Under the pieces are notes generated by a model. It was not told where the DNA came from. It searched no databases and saw nothing but the letters and a program-made list of their open reading frames with translations. From positions 1 through 46,315 of the forward strand of contig JABDGS010000020.1 of assembly GCA_013285915.1 (NCBI GenBank): 46,315 bases of DNA, in the 5' to 3' direction. The DNA comes from Bacteroidota bacterium. Lineage in GTDB: Bacteria; Bacteroidota; Bacteroidia; Chitinophagales; Chitinophagaceae. Every line of letters starts with the position of its first letter. Position 1 is the first letter of the stretch. A program made the position numbers and the translations under genes. Positions 9,137 to 18,493 of this stretch are shown in pieces.

Positions 9137-9210
9137 CTTAATCAGGCAGTCGGGATTAATTTAAAAATCACTGCAAATTAAAAGGTAATCCCAAAAACTG
9201 CCAGATTAAG
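9137..9210. repeat. Long imperfect inverted repeat between convergent genes
   Basis: Left arm 9137-9158 and right arm 9186-9210 pair as three blocks: CTTAATC/GATTAAG, GGCAGT/ACTGCC and GGGATTA/TAATCCC, 20 base pairs in all, separated by a one-base mismatch and a small internal loop. The 27-nt AT-rich loop carries no gene. It lies between the stop codons of the convergent genes at 9121 and 9227, so it may act as a bidirectional transcription stop. It lacks the long U-tract of a classical terminator, so a small mobile palindrome is an alternative. Confidence 0.6.
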
Positions 9211-9226
9211 TAATAACCATTACATG

Positions 9227-12200
9227 CTATTTTATTTCAACGCTTTGCACCTGGCTGTCAACATTTATAAACCTTGCGGATTGTGATAAAAATCCTGCAC
9301 CATAATTAAGCTCAACCCTTCTCTTCTTACCGTTCTTTAGCGTTAATATGGCGTATTTATCACCGGGTTTTACCGCCATTTTCTTTGCACCATCATTTAG
9401 CAAAAACACTTTTAAAGGCCCCCTGTTCTGCGATGCAGCCAGCAGGCATTGCCCATTTTTGTTGCTTAGCTTTACCAGCGCCTTGCCATTGCCCGGTATA
9501 AATATGCCGCTTTGCAATATGCTTAATGGAGTAAACCCACCTTTGCCATCACCTTTTAGCACCAAGCCGTTCATGGCGTCATACCTGCCCACACTAACTT
9601 CCGTTCCGTAATCGTTGCCGTTTATCACCACATCAAGGTTACCATCCCCGTCAACATCTTCAGCCACCATTCCGTACACAGCACTTATTTGCGCCATTGC
9701 CGGTAAAGGCATCATGGTAAAATGCCCGTTACCATCATTGCGAATGTAGCTGCTTGTAAAATTATTGGCTGAAAGTATAAGTGCATCCTTTAACTCTGCC
9801 GGCGTTAACAAACTATCCATTATAGCTGTAGCATACGCTCTGTAGGTGGGAAATTTTCTTCTAAACTCAATCATTTGCCTTATCTCGTCATCCCTAAGCT
9901 GTGCCGGGTATTCCCGCATGGTAGTGTCTTCCGCCGATGTTGGCAGGTAGATTGATGGCAATGCATCGTATATGCCATTATTATCAAAATCCTTGGCGTA
10001 AACCCGAACAGGATACTGCGTTGTTGGGCGGTAGAAGGAATTTTGCCCCGTGTTACCTACTATATAGTCTATATCGCCATCGTTATCAAAATCGCCCGGT
10101 ATTATGCTGTTCCACCAGCCTTTTTCGTTTTCTAATCCTGTTTGCAATAATTGCAGTGTACCATGATTATTTTTAAAGAATTTTAGCGGCATAAACTCGC
10201 CGGCAATAATCAGGTCAGTCCAACCGTCGTTGTCAAAATCAGTCCACAATGCATCACATGTCATTCCCACGCTGTCAAGCCCTTTGGCTACAGTATTAGT
10301 TACATCTGTAAATTTTACCTGGCCATTTTTTGAGTCGTTCCTGTAAATAAAACACGATACCGGCCTTGGGTATTGGTTAGGCACACAACGCCCTGCTACA
10401 AACAAGTCAAGGTCTCCATCATTATCATAGTCCACCGCACGCACGCACGATTTACTGGTATAATTTGCAGGCAGCGCCAATGAATCGTATTTAAAATTAC
10501 CCTTGCCGTCGTTTATATATAACCGGTCGTTATAGGCAGTACTGCCAGCCGGGCTATTATAACCACCGCTGCTTATAAACATATCAAGGTCGCCGTCCCC
10601 ATCTGCATCAAACAGCAAAACGCCCATGTCGTTGCTTGTTTTATTGCTGCTGGTTGCGCCGGGCAACAATGGTTTTGTTACAAACGTTCCGTTAGCCTGC
10701 TGGGTTAATACCTGGGCACTGTAACCGGGTGAGCCTGCCATTACTATATCATCAAGCCCATCACCGTTTATATCCCCGGCGGCCAGGCCAGGTGCGTAAT
10801 CACTTAGCTTATGGGGCAGCAATTTTTGCACATTAAAATCAATCACATCATTTTCTTTGTGTACAATATTTGCTTTTATCGAATCGGAGATTTCAGTAAA
10901 CAATGTGTGTTCTGCTTTTACCGGGTGTGTCCAGTTATAGCTTTCATTTGCATCTGCCTGTTTTACTTTTAACACCTGGTTGGCGGCCACATTTTTCAGT
11001 AACTGTTGTTTACCGTTTGGCCACTTAATTAGCACTGTATCTACCGTGGCAAGGTTGCCTAAACCAAAATGTGCGCCTAACTGGTCTGTACTTAAATAAC
11101 CCCTGTACGGAGTATTTTCAAATACCTGCACCTTACCATGGTCATAATGCAGCTCTGCAAACGCACCAAGGCCATTTACGTTTTGCGTATCGCCCGAAAA
11201 GTTTACTGTAAGAAAATGATTTGTGTGTTCTTTTGGGTCGTTGCTCTTATTGCGAAACAGAAGCGGTTCATCATCTATATTATTCACTACGTAGTCAAGT
11301 GCACCATCATTATCAAGGTCAACGTATACCCCTCCATTAGAAAATGAGGGCGAGTTTATGCCCCAATCGTCGGTAACATTACTAAATGTAAGGTTGCCAT
11401 TATTGCGAAATGCAAAGTTCTTTATTCTAACCTGCGGTATTTTTTCAAGCAGTTGTTGTTTTGATGCATACGCCCCTGATTCATTACGAAATGCAATAAA
11501 ATCATGGTCGGTAACATCTTTGGGGTAACCATTCGTAATAATAATATCCCTATATCCGTCATTATCAAAATCCGCCACTATTGGCGTCCAGCTCCAGTCG
11601 GTTTCCGACATTCCTGCCATAAAAGATACATCGCTGAAAACAGGGTCGCCTATTGAGTCATTGCTTTTAACGGTTGGCCCCTGGTTTATTTGCAGGGAGT
11701 TTCTTACATACTGGTATTGGTATTTTAAAAAATCTGAGTTCTGGTAAATATTGTAGCTTATTGTATTAAGCATCATTTTTTTGCGCCAGTTGTCCCTCGG
11801 GCTCATATCCAGTTCAACTACATCCGCCAGTCCATCATTATTCATGTCTACAACGTCCTGTCCCATTCCATTTGCTGAAGTATGCTTAAAGTATTGGGTA
11901 ACCTTATCAGTAAACGTTCCATTCCCATTATTGATATATAATATATCCTGCGACAAAAAATCGTTGGATACATAAATATCTTTCCAGCCATCTTTGTTAA
12001 AGTCTGCAATGGTAGCACTATGGCCGTAACCTTCAATAGTAATACCAGCCTGCTTTGAAACATCAGTAAAAACGGGGTGTTTAAGCGTTGCATCCCAGTC
12101 GTTACGGTATAACCTGCCGGTGCTGGGAAAAGAACCATCGGTTATCCTGGGGCGAAATACTGAGGGGTTACTGCCTTTAACTATCTCATTAACCGTAAGG

Positions 12201-12769
12201 TACATGTCCAGGTCCCCATCATTGTCATAGTCAAAAAACTGCGCCATTGTTGAATAGCTGGTATCGTCAAGGCCATACTCCTTCGACATTTCTTCAAAGT
12301 GCGGTACACCGTTTTTATCCGCACCCTTATTAATGTATAAAAGATTTCTTCTTTTTTCCGGGTTTGACGAAATGGTTGCACAAACATATATATCCAGCCA
12401 CCCGTCGTTGTTAATATCAACTACCGAAACACCCCTGCACCATTTGCCATTTCCCCCAACCTTAGCCTCATCTGTTACGTCTTTAAACACAAAATTGCCC
12501 TGGTTTATATACAGCTTGTTTGATACAATATTGCCAGTAAAATACAGGTCCTGTAAGCCGTCATTATTAAAATCACCCACGCCTACTCCCCCGCCATTGT
12601 ATATGTTAGTCATATCAAGCGGGTTAATTGAATCATTCTCAGTGATCTGGTTTACAAAATGAATATTTGAATGATCAGAAGATATGGCTTCAAATAAAAC
12701 AGGCTTATGGGTACACGAGAAAAAAGTGAATGCTGATACAGCTACAGCAATGCGACCGATAATTTTCAT
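9227..12769 (-). CDS. FG-GAP/VCBS repeat lipoprotein with ASPIC/UnbV domain
   Basis: 1180 residues. A lipoprotein signal (MKIIGRIAVAVSAFTFFSCT, Cys19) precedes many FG-GAP calcium-binding blades of the form DFNNDGxxD, such as GVGDFNNDGLQDLYF, VDINNDGWLDIYV and ADFNKDGWKDIYV. Around residues 555-605 the ASPIC/UnbV domain appears (GLGAFAELHYDHG ... FGLG ... VLIKWPNGKQQLL). A second run of blades follows to the C-terminus. Such proteins are extracellular or surface-anchored beta-propellers of unknown ligand and are frequently linked to SusC/SusD genes in Bacteroidota. It is the last gene of the minus-strand block that starts with susC, 210 bp after the previous gene, so it may have its own promoter. 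Confidence 0.9.
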   Translation of the reverse strand: MKIIGRIAVAVSAFTFFSCTHKPVLFEAISSDHSNIHFVNQITENDSINPLDMTNIYNGGGVGVGDFNNDGLQDLYFTGNIVSNKLYINQGNFVFKDVTDEAKVGGNGKWCRGVSVVDINNDGWLDIYVCATISSNPEKRRNLLYINKGADKNGVPHFEEMSKEYGLDDTSYSTMAQFFDYDNDGDLDMYLTVNEIVKGSNPSVFRPRITDGSFPSTGRLYRNDWDATLKHPVFTDVSKQAGITIEGYGHSATIADFNKDGWKDIYVSNDFLSQDILYINNGNGTFTDKVTQYFKHTSANGMGQDVVDMNNDGLADVVELDMSPRDNWRKKMMLNTISYNIYQNSDFLKYQYQYVRNSLQINQGPTVKSNDSIGDPVFSDVSFMAGMSETDWSWTPIVADFDNDGYRDIIITNGYPKDVTDHDFIAFRNESGAYASKQQLLEKIPQVRIKNFAFRNNGNLTFSNVTDDWGINSPSFSNGGVYVDLDNDGALDYVVNNIDDEPLLFRNKSNDPKEHTNHFLTVNFSGDTQNVNGLGAFAELHYDHGKVQVFENTPYRGYLSTDQLGAHFGLGNLATVDTVLIKWPNGKQQLLKNVAANQVLKVKQADANESYNWTHPVKAEHTLFTEISDSIKANIVHKENDVIDFNVQKLLPHKLSDYAPGLAAGDINGDGLDDIVMAGSPGYSAQVLTQQANGTFVTKPLLPGATSSNKTSNDMGVLLFDADGDGDLDMFISSGGYNSPAGSTAYNDRLYINDGKGNFKYDSLALPANYTSKSCVRAVDYDNDGDLDLFVAGRCVPNQYPRPVSCFIYRNDSKNGQVKFTDVTNTVAKGLDSVGMTCDALWTDFDNDGWTDLIIAGEFMPLKFFKNNHGTLQLLQTGLENEKGWWNSIIPGDFDNDGDIDYIVGNTGQNSFYRPTTQYPVRVYAKDFDNNGIYDALPSIYLPTSAEDTTMREYPAQLRDDEIRQMIEFRRKFPTYRAYATAIMDSLLTPAELKDALILSANNFTSSYIRNDGNGHFTMMPLPAMAQISAVYGMVAEDVDGDGNLDVVINGNDYGTEVSVGRYDAMNGLVLKGDGKGGFTPLSILQSGIFIPGNGKALVKLSNKNGQCLLAASQNRGPLKVFLLNDGAKKMAVKPGDKYAILTLKNGKKRRVELNYGAGFLSQSARFINVDSQVQSVEIK

Positions 12770-12979
12770 CGAAGGATGTTTGTTTACAATATTAAAGAAA
12801 ATAAATACAGTTGTTTGGTTTGGGTGCCTTTATTAAAAGGCTTTCATCCAATTCAATATTATAAAAAATATTTAATCAAAACTTATAAACCTGTTAGTTG
12901 GTTGGTATTTATAAAAGGCAGCAAAGTTGGGTGCTTTTAATAGCAAATTATTATAAATGCAAGTTAGTAATTTTAATAA

Positions 12980-14917
12980 CTATCTTATTAATAAAACAGT
13001 TCCTGTTTTTACAACATGCCTGCCTGCTGTTGATACCAGTTCAAAATGGTAAACATAAGTACCTGGCGGCTGCGGGCGTCCGTTATACGTGCCATCCCAT
13101 GCACCATAGGCATTTTTTGTTTCATAAACAAGTTGCCCCCACCGGTCATAAATTATCAACCTCAACAATTTGTAATTATCCAGTGCAACTATACCAAACT
13201 TATCATTGTGGTAGTCGCCATTTGGTGTAAAAGCGTTAGGTACAAAAATATCGTTATATACTTTTACAACCACATCGTCGCTTACGCTGCCGCAACCAAG
13301 GGTTGAGCTAACGTTTAATGTATACACTGTTTCACTAACGGGGTATACATGCGGCTTAACAGCATGGCTATCATCTATATACACTGCAGGCGACCAGCTA
13401 TAATTTACATTGGTACCTTTTACAATGCCATTAAGTATGGCGGTATCACCAAGAAGTACCGATTTATCTGGCCCCGCATTAGCAACGGGATTTCGATATA
13501 CATCAATTGTTACATAGGCCGAATCCTGGCAACCATAAACATTTGTAACAAGCACTTTGTATATTGTCGAATCTTTTGGCTGGGCCAGAGGGTTTGCAAT
13601 TGTGGAGTCAGAGAGCCCTGCAGAAGGCGACCATTTATAAGTTACATCATCCGGCGACGATGCTGTTAGTTTTTCTGATAAACCTTCGCAAATGGGGTAT
13701 CCAGCAACAGTGTTAACGGTGCTGCCCGGAAAGACCTTTAAATAAAAAGTGTCTAACGATACACAATTAAAATAAAATGTTTCTTTTAGCTTATACAACC
13801 CTGAATCCGGGTATACAACATTTGGTATAGTTGAGGCGGGGTCGTTTGATTGATAGTTATTGGGGCCCGTCCATAATACCTGCAGGGCATGGGGGTCTGT
13901 TTCAGGGAAAAAGAATGGCTTATATAAGCAGCCAAGCATGCTTTGTGGAGCAGCGTGTGCTACAAGCGGGTGAATTGTTGTTCTTATTACATTTGATGTT
14001 ATCCTGCATTTAGGGGAATTGATATTGGCCTTTTCTGCAATGGCAATACGATACAAAATAGTACCCGTGTCCCTGTGGGGTACCTTATAAGTGGTGCCGG
14101 TTTGGCCTTGTATGTCAACCCAGGTTAAACCCGAATCAAGGCTTTTTTGCCATTGCAATACCGGGTTATCAAACCCCTGGGAATACTGGGCCGTCATCAC
14201 AAACGGGTTGCTTGCATCTGTATAATCTGCGCACACATCACCGGGCCCCTGCGTGCCATCCAAATCCACTGAAATTGAAGGCCCGCAAGGGCTAAATGTA
14301 ATGTCATCAATTGCAAAACCTGCCCCGCAGCCGTATTTTGGGTTTACAGTTATAGTAAGATATGCAGCATCAATATCCTGTGGTGTGCGCAGCGCAAACC
14401 CAAAAAACTTCCAGTCTTTATCTTCAACAATCGGCAAATCCCCTGTGCTGTCTATGCCAAGCGTTACACCCGCCAGGCTTTTTATGGTAAAGATCAAATT
14501 GGGTAAAACAGGCTTCCCACCGCAGGCCAGGTTGGTCATTACCCCGGTAACCCACACGCCAAACTGGTAAACGGTATTGCCGCAAAGGTCTTTAAGCGTA
14601 TCTCCATATACCGTACCGGGCGTACTTTCTGCGTTAACCAACATGCAGTTACCGCCTGCATTGCCAGTATGGTCGCCTGTTATTTTTGTCCAAGTATGGG
14701 GACCGCACCCAAAAATAAAGCCAGTAAGCAAATACGTACCTTTTGTAGGGCAGTCGTACGCCGGTGTATATGTGGTTTTATAAGGTGGTAATGTGTAGCC
14801 GCTGCTGCCAAAAGTTTCATTTAATATAGGGTCGCCTAAACTGCCATTGCACACCTGCGCATGTGTAACCTGCAGGCCAAGTATGCAAAACAACACAAGC
14901 AGTTTCACGGGTTTCAT
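12980..14917 (-). CDS. Secreted T9SS cargo protein with type-B (gliding-motility-associated) C-terminal domain
   Basis: 645 residues. The signal peptide ends near VTHAQ. Residues about 20-210 form a beta-rich, Cys-containing N-terminal domain (CGPHTW, CGNTVYQFGVWV, CGAGFAIDDITF) resembling a jelly-roll or carbohydrate-binding fold. Two PKD-like or Ig-like segments follow (YKWSPSAGLSDSTIANP; VNYSWSPAVYIDD). The last 85 residues, from VPNAFTPNGDYHNDKF through LIIYDRWGQLVYE to GTYVYHFELVS and GTVLLIR, are the CHU_C/T9SS type-B sorting domain, so the protein is exported through the type IX secretion system. It lies between two FG-GAP genes in the susC/susD block; function is not known. It probably binds something outside the cell. 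Confidence 0.88.
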   Translation of the reverse strand: MKPVKLLVLFCILGLQVTHAQVCNGSLGDPILNETFGSSGYTLPPYKTTYTPAYDCPTKGTYLLTGFIFGCGPHTWTKITGDHTGNAGGNCMLVNAESTPGTVYGDTLKDLCGNTVYQFGVWVTGVMTNLACGGKPVLPNLIFTIKSLAGVTLGIDSTGDLPIVEDKDWKFFGFALRTPQDIDAAYLTITVNPKYGCGAGFAIDDITFSPCGPSISVDLDGTQGPGDVCADYTDASNPFVMTAQYSQGFDNPVLQWQKSLDSGLTWVDIQGQTGTTYKVPHRDTGTILYRIAIAEKANINSPKCRITSNVIRTTIHPLVAHAAPQSMLGCLYKPFFFPETDPHALQVLWTGPNNYQSNDPASTIPNVVYPDSGLYKLKETFYFNCVSLDTFYLKVFPGSTVNTVAGYPICEGLSEKLTASSPDDVTYKWSPSAGLSDSTIANPLAQPKDSTIYKVLVTNVYGCQDSAYVTIDVYRNPVANAGPDKSVLLGDTAILNGIVKGTNVNYSWSPAVYIDDSHAVKPHVYPVSETVYTLNVSSTLGCGSVSDDVVVKVYNDIFVPNAFTPNGDYHNDKFGIVALDNYKLLRLIIYDRWGQLVYETKNAYGAWDGTYNGRPQPPGTYVYHFELVSTAGRHVVKTGTVLLIR

Positions 14918-15013
14918 ATCAACTTTTATCGTCTTTATACTTTTTGGTTAAATTATTTTTTAAGCCGCTGTGCAATTGTAATATATTACGCAATTTATCT
15001 TAAATAGGCCGTA

Positions 15014-16591
15014 TCAATTATTCTTGCCCATGTTTTTTAAGATAATAAAAGGTGGCGCATGCTGCCAGTCTGTTTTAGACTTAATAAACGAAGGCGCAAC
15101 CGAAAAATTTCCCAATAGCAGGTCTGTTTTTCCATCTCCGTCAAAATCCCCTGCATCCATTGTAAGCCACCTGCCTAATTGCCCTTCAGGCAGGCTGTAA
15201 GGTACAAAATCATAATTGCCTTTATTTTCAAGGTATACAAAACCCTCCTCAGGCTGGTGCTCATAATCTGCGAAGTACGAAATAGTTGCAATATCAAGGT
15301 CGCCATCATTGTCAAAATCACGCGCAATTGCCTTGTAGCAACCGTTTATAGGGAAAAAATATTTTTGGGTGAAGTTGTATTTTCCGTCATTTAAAAAAAT
15401 ATATACGCCGTGGTATGGCTTTAACACTCTTGAGTAATCAGCATTGTCGCCGCAGGTATACAAAATGTCAGGGTAGCCATCCTTATTAAAATCATCAAAT
15501 TCAAAATAAGATGAGCCATATATTGGCGGAAACCTTAACACTTCCCGTTCTGAAAACTGGCCATTCCCAAGGTTGGTGAACAGAAAAATGCCCTCCTCCC
15601 CTTGTGTAAATAGTGCCCAAATATCAGGCAGGCCATCGTGGTTATAATCATTTATATATACTTTTATCGGGCCGGGATACGGCCTTAATACATGCTTTGT
15701 AAATTGCCTGTTCCCCATGTTTTCCATCCAGCATAGTTCACCCTGTAAAAACCCAAATTCACATACTATATAATCTTCTCTTTTATCATTATTTAAATCA
15801 GAAGCAATTATTTCAACGGGCCTTTCAAGATTATTAAACAATGCCTGAGTATCTGGCTGCATTTTATTGTTCGGTAAAATGTTTACATAGCCTGCAGCGC
15901 CATACTTTCCATTATTAGGGTTTAAAATACCTATGTTGGTTGTGAGCCATTTCCTATTATTTATATCAATATGCACTACAGGTCCCTTGGTTTGCACTGA
16001 ATCAAAGGGAACAAGGTTTTTATCAAACCTGTAAACCACTTGTTTTTTTGCGTCGCATATAATAATCGGAGTTGCGGGGTTGGAAGTATCTATTTTCACA
16101 TAGGTTGTAGTTGGTACAGGGTATTGGAATTTTGGTATAACTGATGTGAACTGCGACATGTTTTTCTTAATAGCGTAAGGCCTTTTTTGAAGAGACGGCA
16201 TGGTGTCTGGCGATATTGATGTATAGTAATCGATAATATGCTGCCAGTCTTCATCCCCAAGCATGGGTTTTTGAGGATAAAAATTTCTGTCGAGCCCCAT
16301 GTCATATTTATACGAAGGATAGCTTTTTTGCCTGAAGTAAAAAATACCTAACCTTGGTCCCATGTTCGGCAATATATCCGTCTCCCACGTTCTTGTATCA
16401 GCCCATGATGGATCAGGCAGCATGTGGCATGACTGGCAATAATTAATTGCCAGGGCCTTTCCTGCTTTAATACTTGACGTTGATATATTTTGATGGGAAG
16501 CGTTTTTATTAACCCCGTTGCAAGAATAAAAAAAACAAAGGCAAAATAACATTGCCCAGCCAAGCAGGGCTATTTGTCTACTCAGTTTCAC
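15014..16591 (-). CDS. Lipoprotein with N-terminal cytochrome c motif and FG-GAP repeats
   Basis: 525 residues. Lipobox near FFYSC (Cys24). A heme-c attachment site CQSCH (Cys52, Cys55, His56) is followed by the pattern of a small c-type cytochrome, ending KPMLGDEDWQHIIDYYTSISPD, where Met is a candidate axial ligand. The rest, from about residue 170, is an FG-GAP/VCBS propeller with calcium loops such as SDLNNDKREDYIV, DYNHDGLPDIWA, DFDNDGDLDIAT and DFDGDGKTDLLLG. A heme domain joined to a propeller suggests an extracytoplasmic redox role, but no substrate can be named. It follows susD after a strong terminator and lies in the same orientation. Confidence 0.88.
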   Translation of the reverse strand: MKLSRQIALLGWAMLFCLCFFYSCNGVNKNASHQNISTSSIKAGKALAINYCQSCHMLPDPSWADTRTWETDILPNMGPRLGIFYFRQKSYPSYKYDMGLDRNFYPQKPMLGDEDWQHIIDYYTSISPDTMPSLQKRPYAIKKNMSQFTSVIPKFQYPVPTTTYVKIDTSNPATPIIICDAKKQVVYRFDKNLVPFDSVQTKGPVVHIDINNRKWLTTNIGILNPNNGKYGAAGYVNILPNNKMQPDTQALFNNLERPVEIIASDLNNDKREDYIVCEFGFLQGELCWMENMGNRQFTKHVLRPYPGPIKVYINDYNHDGLPDIWALFTQGEEGIFLFTNLGNGQFSEREVLRFPPIYGSSYFEFDDFNKDGYPDILYTCGDNADYSRVLKPYHGVYIFLNDGKYNFTQKYFFPINGCYKAIARDFDNDGDLDIATISYFADYEHQPEEGFVYLENKGNYDFVPYSLPEGQLGRWLTMDAGDFDGDGKTDLLLGNFSVAPSFIKSKTDWQHAPPFIILKNMGKNN

Positions 16592-16633
16592 TAAAACGTT
16601 TTTACAAATATCAAAACGAATTGAAGATACAGG

Positions 16634-16671
16634 AAAAAAAAGAGGTAGAATAAATCTATTCTACCTCTTTT
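16634..16671 (-). terminator. Strong intrinsic terminator after susD
   Basis: The arms AAAAGAGGTAGAATA and TATTCTACCTCTTTT form a perfect 15-bp stem with a 4-nt loop at 16638-16671. On the minus strand it is followed by a run of T (the A-run at 16634-16641 on the plus strand), a textbook rho-independent terminator. It lies 29 bp past the susD stop codon and 43 bp before the start of the next gene, so it should separate or attenuate susCD from the FG-GAP genes. Confidence 0.85.
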
Positions 16672-16699
16672 CAAAGCTTAAAAAATTATATTCTCCCTA

Positions 16700-18472
16700 T
16701 TAATAGCCTTTGTTTTGAACCAGCCTTATTTTTCCATCAGAGTTCAATTTATCAAGTTCACCCTGTGGGATTGGGAAAAGTTCATTCTTATTAGGTGTCC
16801 AGTGTGCATTCTTCTTTAATGGCAGAATGGCCCTCCACCTGTCGTAATAAGCATTTAAAACAGTATTTGCATCACCCCACCTTACAAGGTCAAAGAAACG
16901 ATGCCCTTCCATAGACAGCTCAAGCCTTCTTTCAAATTTAATTGCTTTCATGGCATAAGTTGCATCAGGGAAAGATGTGTAGTTAGCAATTTTATAAGTA
17001 TCAGCAGGTGTAGTTTGTTTAATATAAGTCGCACTTGCTGCATCATAATCGCTGTTTGCATAAACCCATCCTGTTGGGTTAGCAGCCCTGGTACGAACCT
17101 GGTTTACATACTGCATAGCTGTAGGCAAATCACCAGCCTGAACAGCGCATTCAGCAGCCATTAACAGCACATCGGCAAAACGTATCAGGTCTACGTTGTT
17201 TGCAGTAAGCTCAGTTGGCGCCCAGTAGGCACTGCCCTGGTCAGTAAAGCCTCCTTTCTGAGAAGAAGCATATACATCTTTCTTAGGGCTCAGGTGGCCG
17301 TCAGCTCCCGGGTTTCTTACCCATGAATCACCAGGATGCGGGCCCCAATCCAAATATGGTATACCTTTTCTGCCTATAGCCCAGTCAACCCTTGGGTCAA
17401 GATTTCCAACATAAGGTGTAGTTGGGTCACTTACATTGTTACCATTAAACCATGTATCTAACAACGGCAGGCCGGTTGCATCTGTTTTGTAAGCATTTGC
17501 AAGATCTTGTGACGGGTTGTAGAAACCGCAGCAAGCACCAGGGCCGCCTGTGTAAGGGAAGTTTAATATATCTCCGTAGTTACCATTAGGATCGCCACCC
17601 CAATCAACCGAAGAACCATCCTGTACTGATGTTTGCGCAGCAAATACAGACTCTGGGTTATTCTTTTGCGCCGGGTTAAAGTTTGAAAAATAGTGCGGCA
17701 TTAAAGCATAGCTTGCACCACCAGGTGTTTTGCCATTGGCAATAATATCCTTGAACAGGGTATATGCATCAGCATAATCTTTCTGGTAAAGATAATATTT
17801 TCCTAAAAATGCTTTAGCCGCAGATTTATTAACCCTGCCAGCATCTGGCATGGTTTCGGGCAGGTTATCAACCGCAAATTTAAGATCAGCTATTATTTTA
17901 GCTGTAACACCAGCATCGTCTGTATTTACCACATCAGTATGGGTAGGGTCTACAGATTCATCCGCAAAAACTATGTGGCCATATACCTTTTGCAGCTCCA
18001 TGTGGTAAAACGCACGAAGAAAGCGGGCCTGCGCTGCAATAACTGTAGTGTCAGAGATACCGGTTGCAATACGCATAATTTTTAAAACGTCGTTACACCT
18101 TTGCGCTGCTGAATACATAGCAACCCATTTTGAAGGGAATGAGCCTGTAGATGGCGTAATTGTCCAGTCTTCCACAGCAGCAATATCAGCAAAGTCACTT
18201 GGGTCAGATCCTTTATAGGCATCATCAGAAGCAACACCGCCAAATACCCAGTTTGATGCAGCAGATAGTTCACCATCGCCAGCAACGCCTTCGCCGTCAA
18301 GCAGTGAATAAGCCCCGATCAGCAAACCCTGCACACCTTTGTCGGTGGCAAGTATCTGCGGGTTCAGCGTTCCCAATGGCGGCCTGTTCAAAAAACTTTT
18401 ACCGCAGGCAAACGCCACAACAGCAAGAATAAGCGTTATTGGAATTAAAAATTTATAGTTTTTCTTTTTCAT
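16700..18472 (-). CDS. SusD/RagB family surface lipoprotein
   Basis: 590 residues. Lipobox VVAFAC (Cys23) followed by GKSFLNRPPLGTL, the classic SusD start. The TPR-rich N-terminal half shows the family pattern: 'QGLLIGAYSLLDG', 'WVAMYSAAQRCNDVLKIM', 'ARFLRAFYHMELQKVYGHI'. The C-terminal domain has 'NNVDLIRFADVLLMAAECAVQAGDLPTAMQYVNQVRTRA' and 'IKFERRLELSMEGHRFFDLVRWGDANTVLNAYY' and ends with 'LFPIPQGELDKLN'. SusD proteins bind substrate outside the cell and sit over the SusC barrel as a lid. The gene lies 21 bp after susC, so they are one transcript. Substrate class cannot be deduced; no glycoside hydrolase is nearby. Confidence 0.96.
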   Translation of the reverse strand: MKKKNYKFLIPITLILAVVAFACGKSFLNRPPLGTLNPQILATDKGVQGLLIGAYSLLDGEGVAGDGELSAASNWVFGGVASDDAYKGSDPSDFADIAAVEDWTITPSTGSFPSKWVAMYSAAQRCNDVLKIMRIATGISDTTVIAAQARFLRAFYHMELQKVYGHIVFADESVDPTHTDVVNTDDAGVTAKIIADLKFAVDNLPETMPDAGRVNKSAAKAFLGKYYLYQKDYADAYTLFKDIIANGKTPGGASYALMPHYFSNFNPAQKNNPESVFAAQTSVQDGSSVDWGGDPNGNYGDILNFPYTGGPGACCGFYNPSQDLANAYKTDATGLPLLDTWFNGNNVSDPTTPYVGNLDPRVDWAIGRKGIPYLDWGPHPGDSWVRNPGADGHLSPKKDVYASSQKGGFTDQGSAYWAPTELTANNVDLIRFADVLLMAAECAVQAGDLPTAMQYVNQVRTRAANPTGWVYANSDYDAASATYIKQTTPADTYKIANYTSFPDATYAMKAIKFERRLELSMEGHRFFDLVRWGDANTVLNAYYDRWRAILPLKKNAHWTPNKNELFPIPQGELDKLNSDGKIRLVQNKGY

Positions 18473-18493
18473 ATAGTCTGATAAATTATTTGA

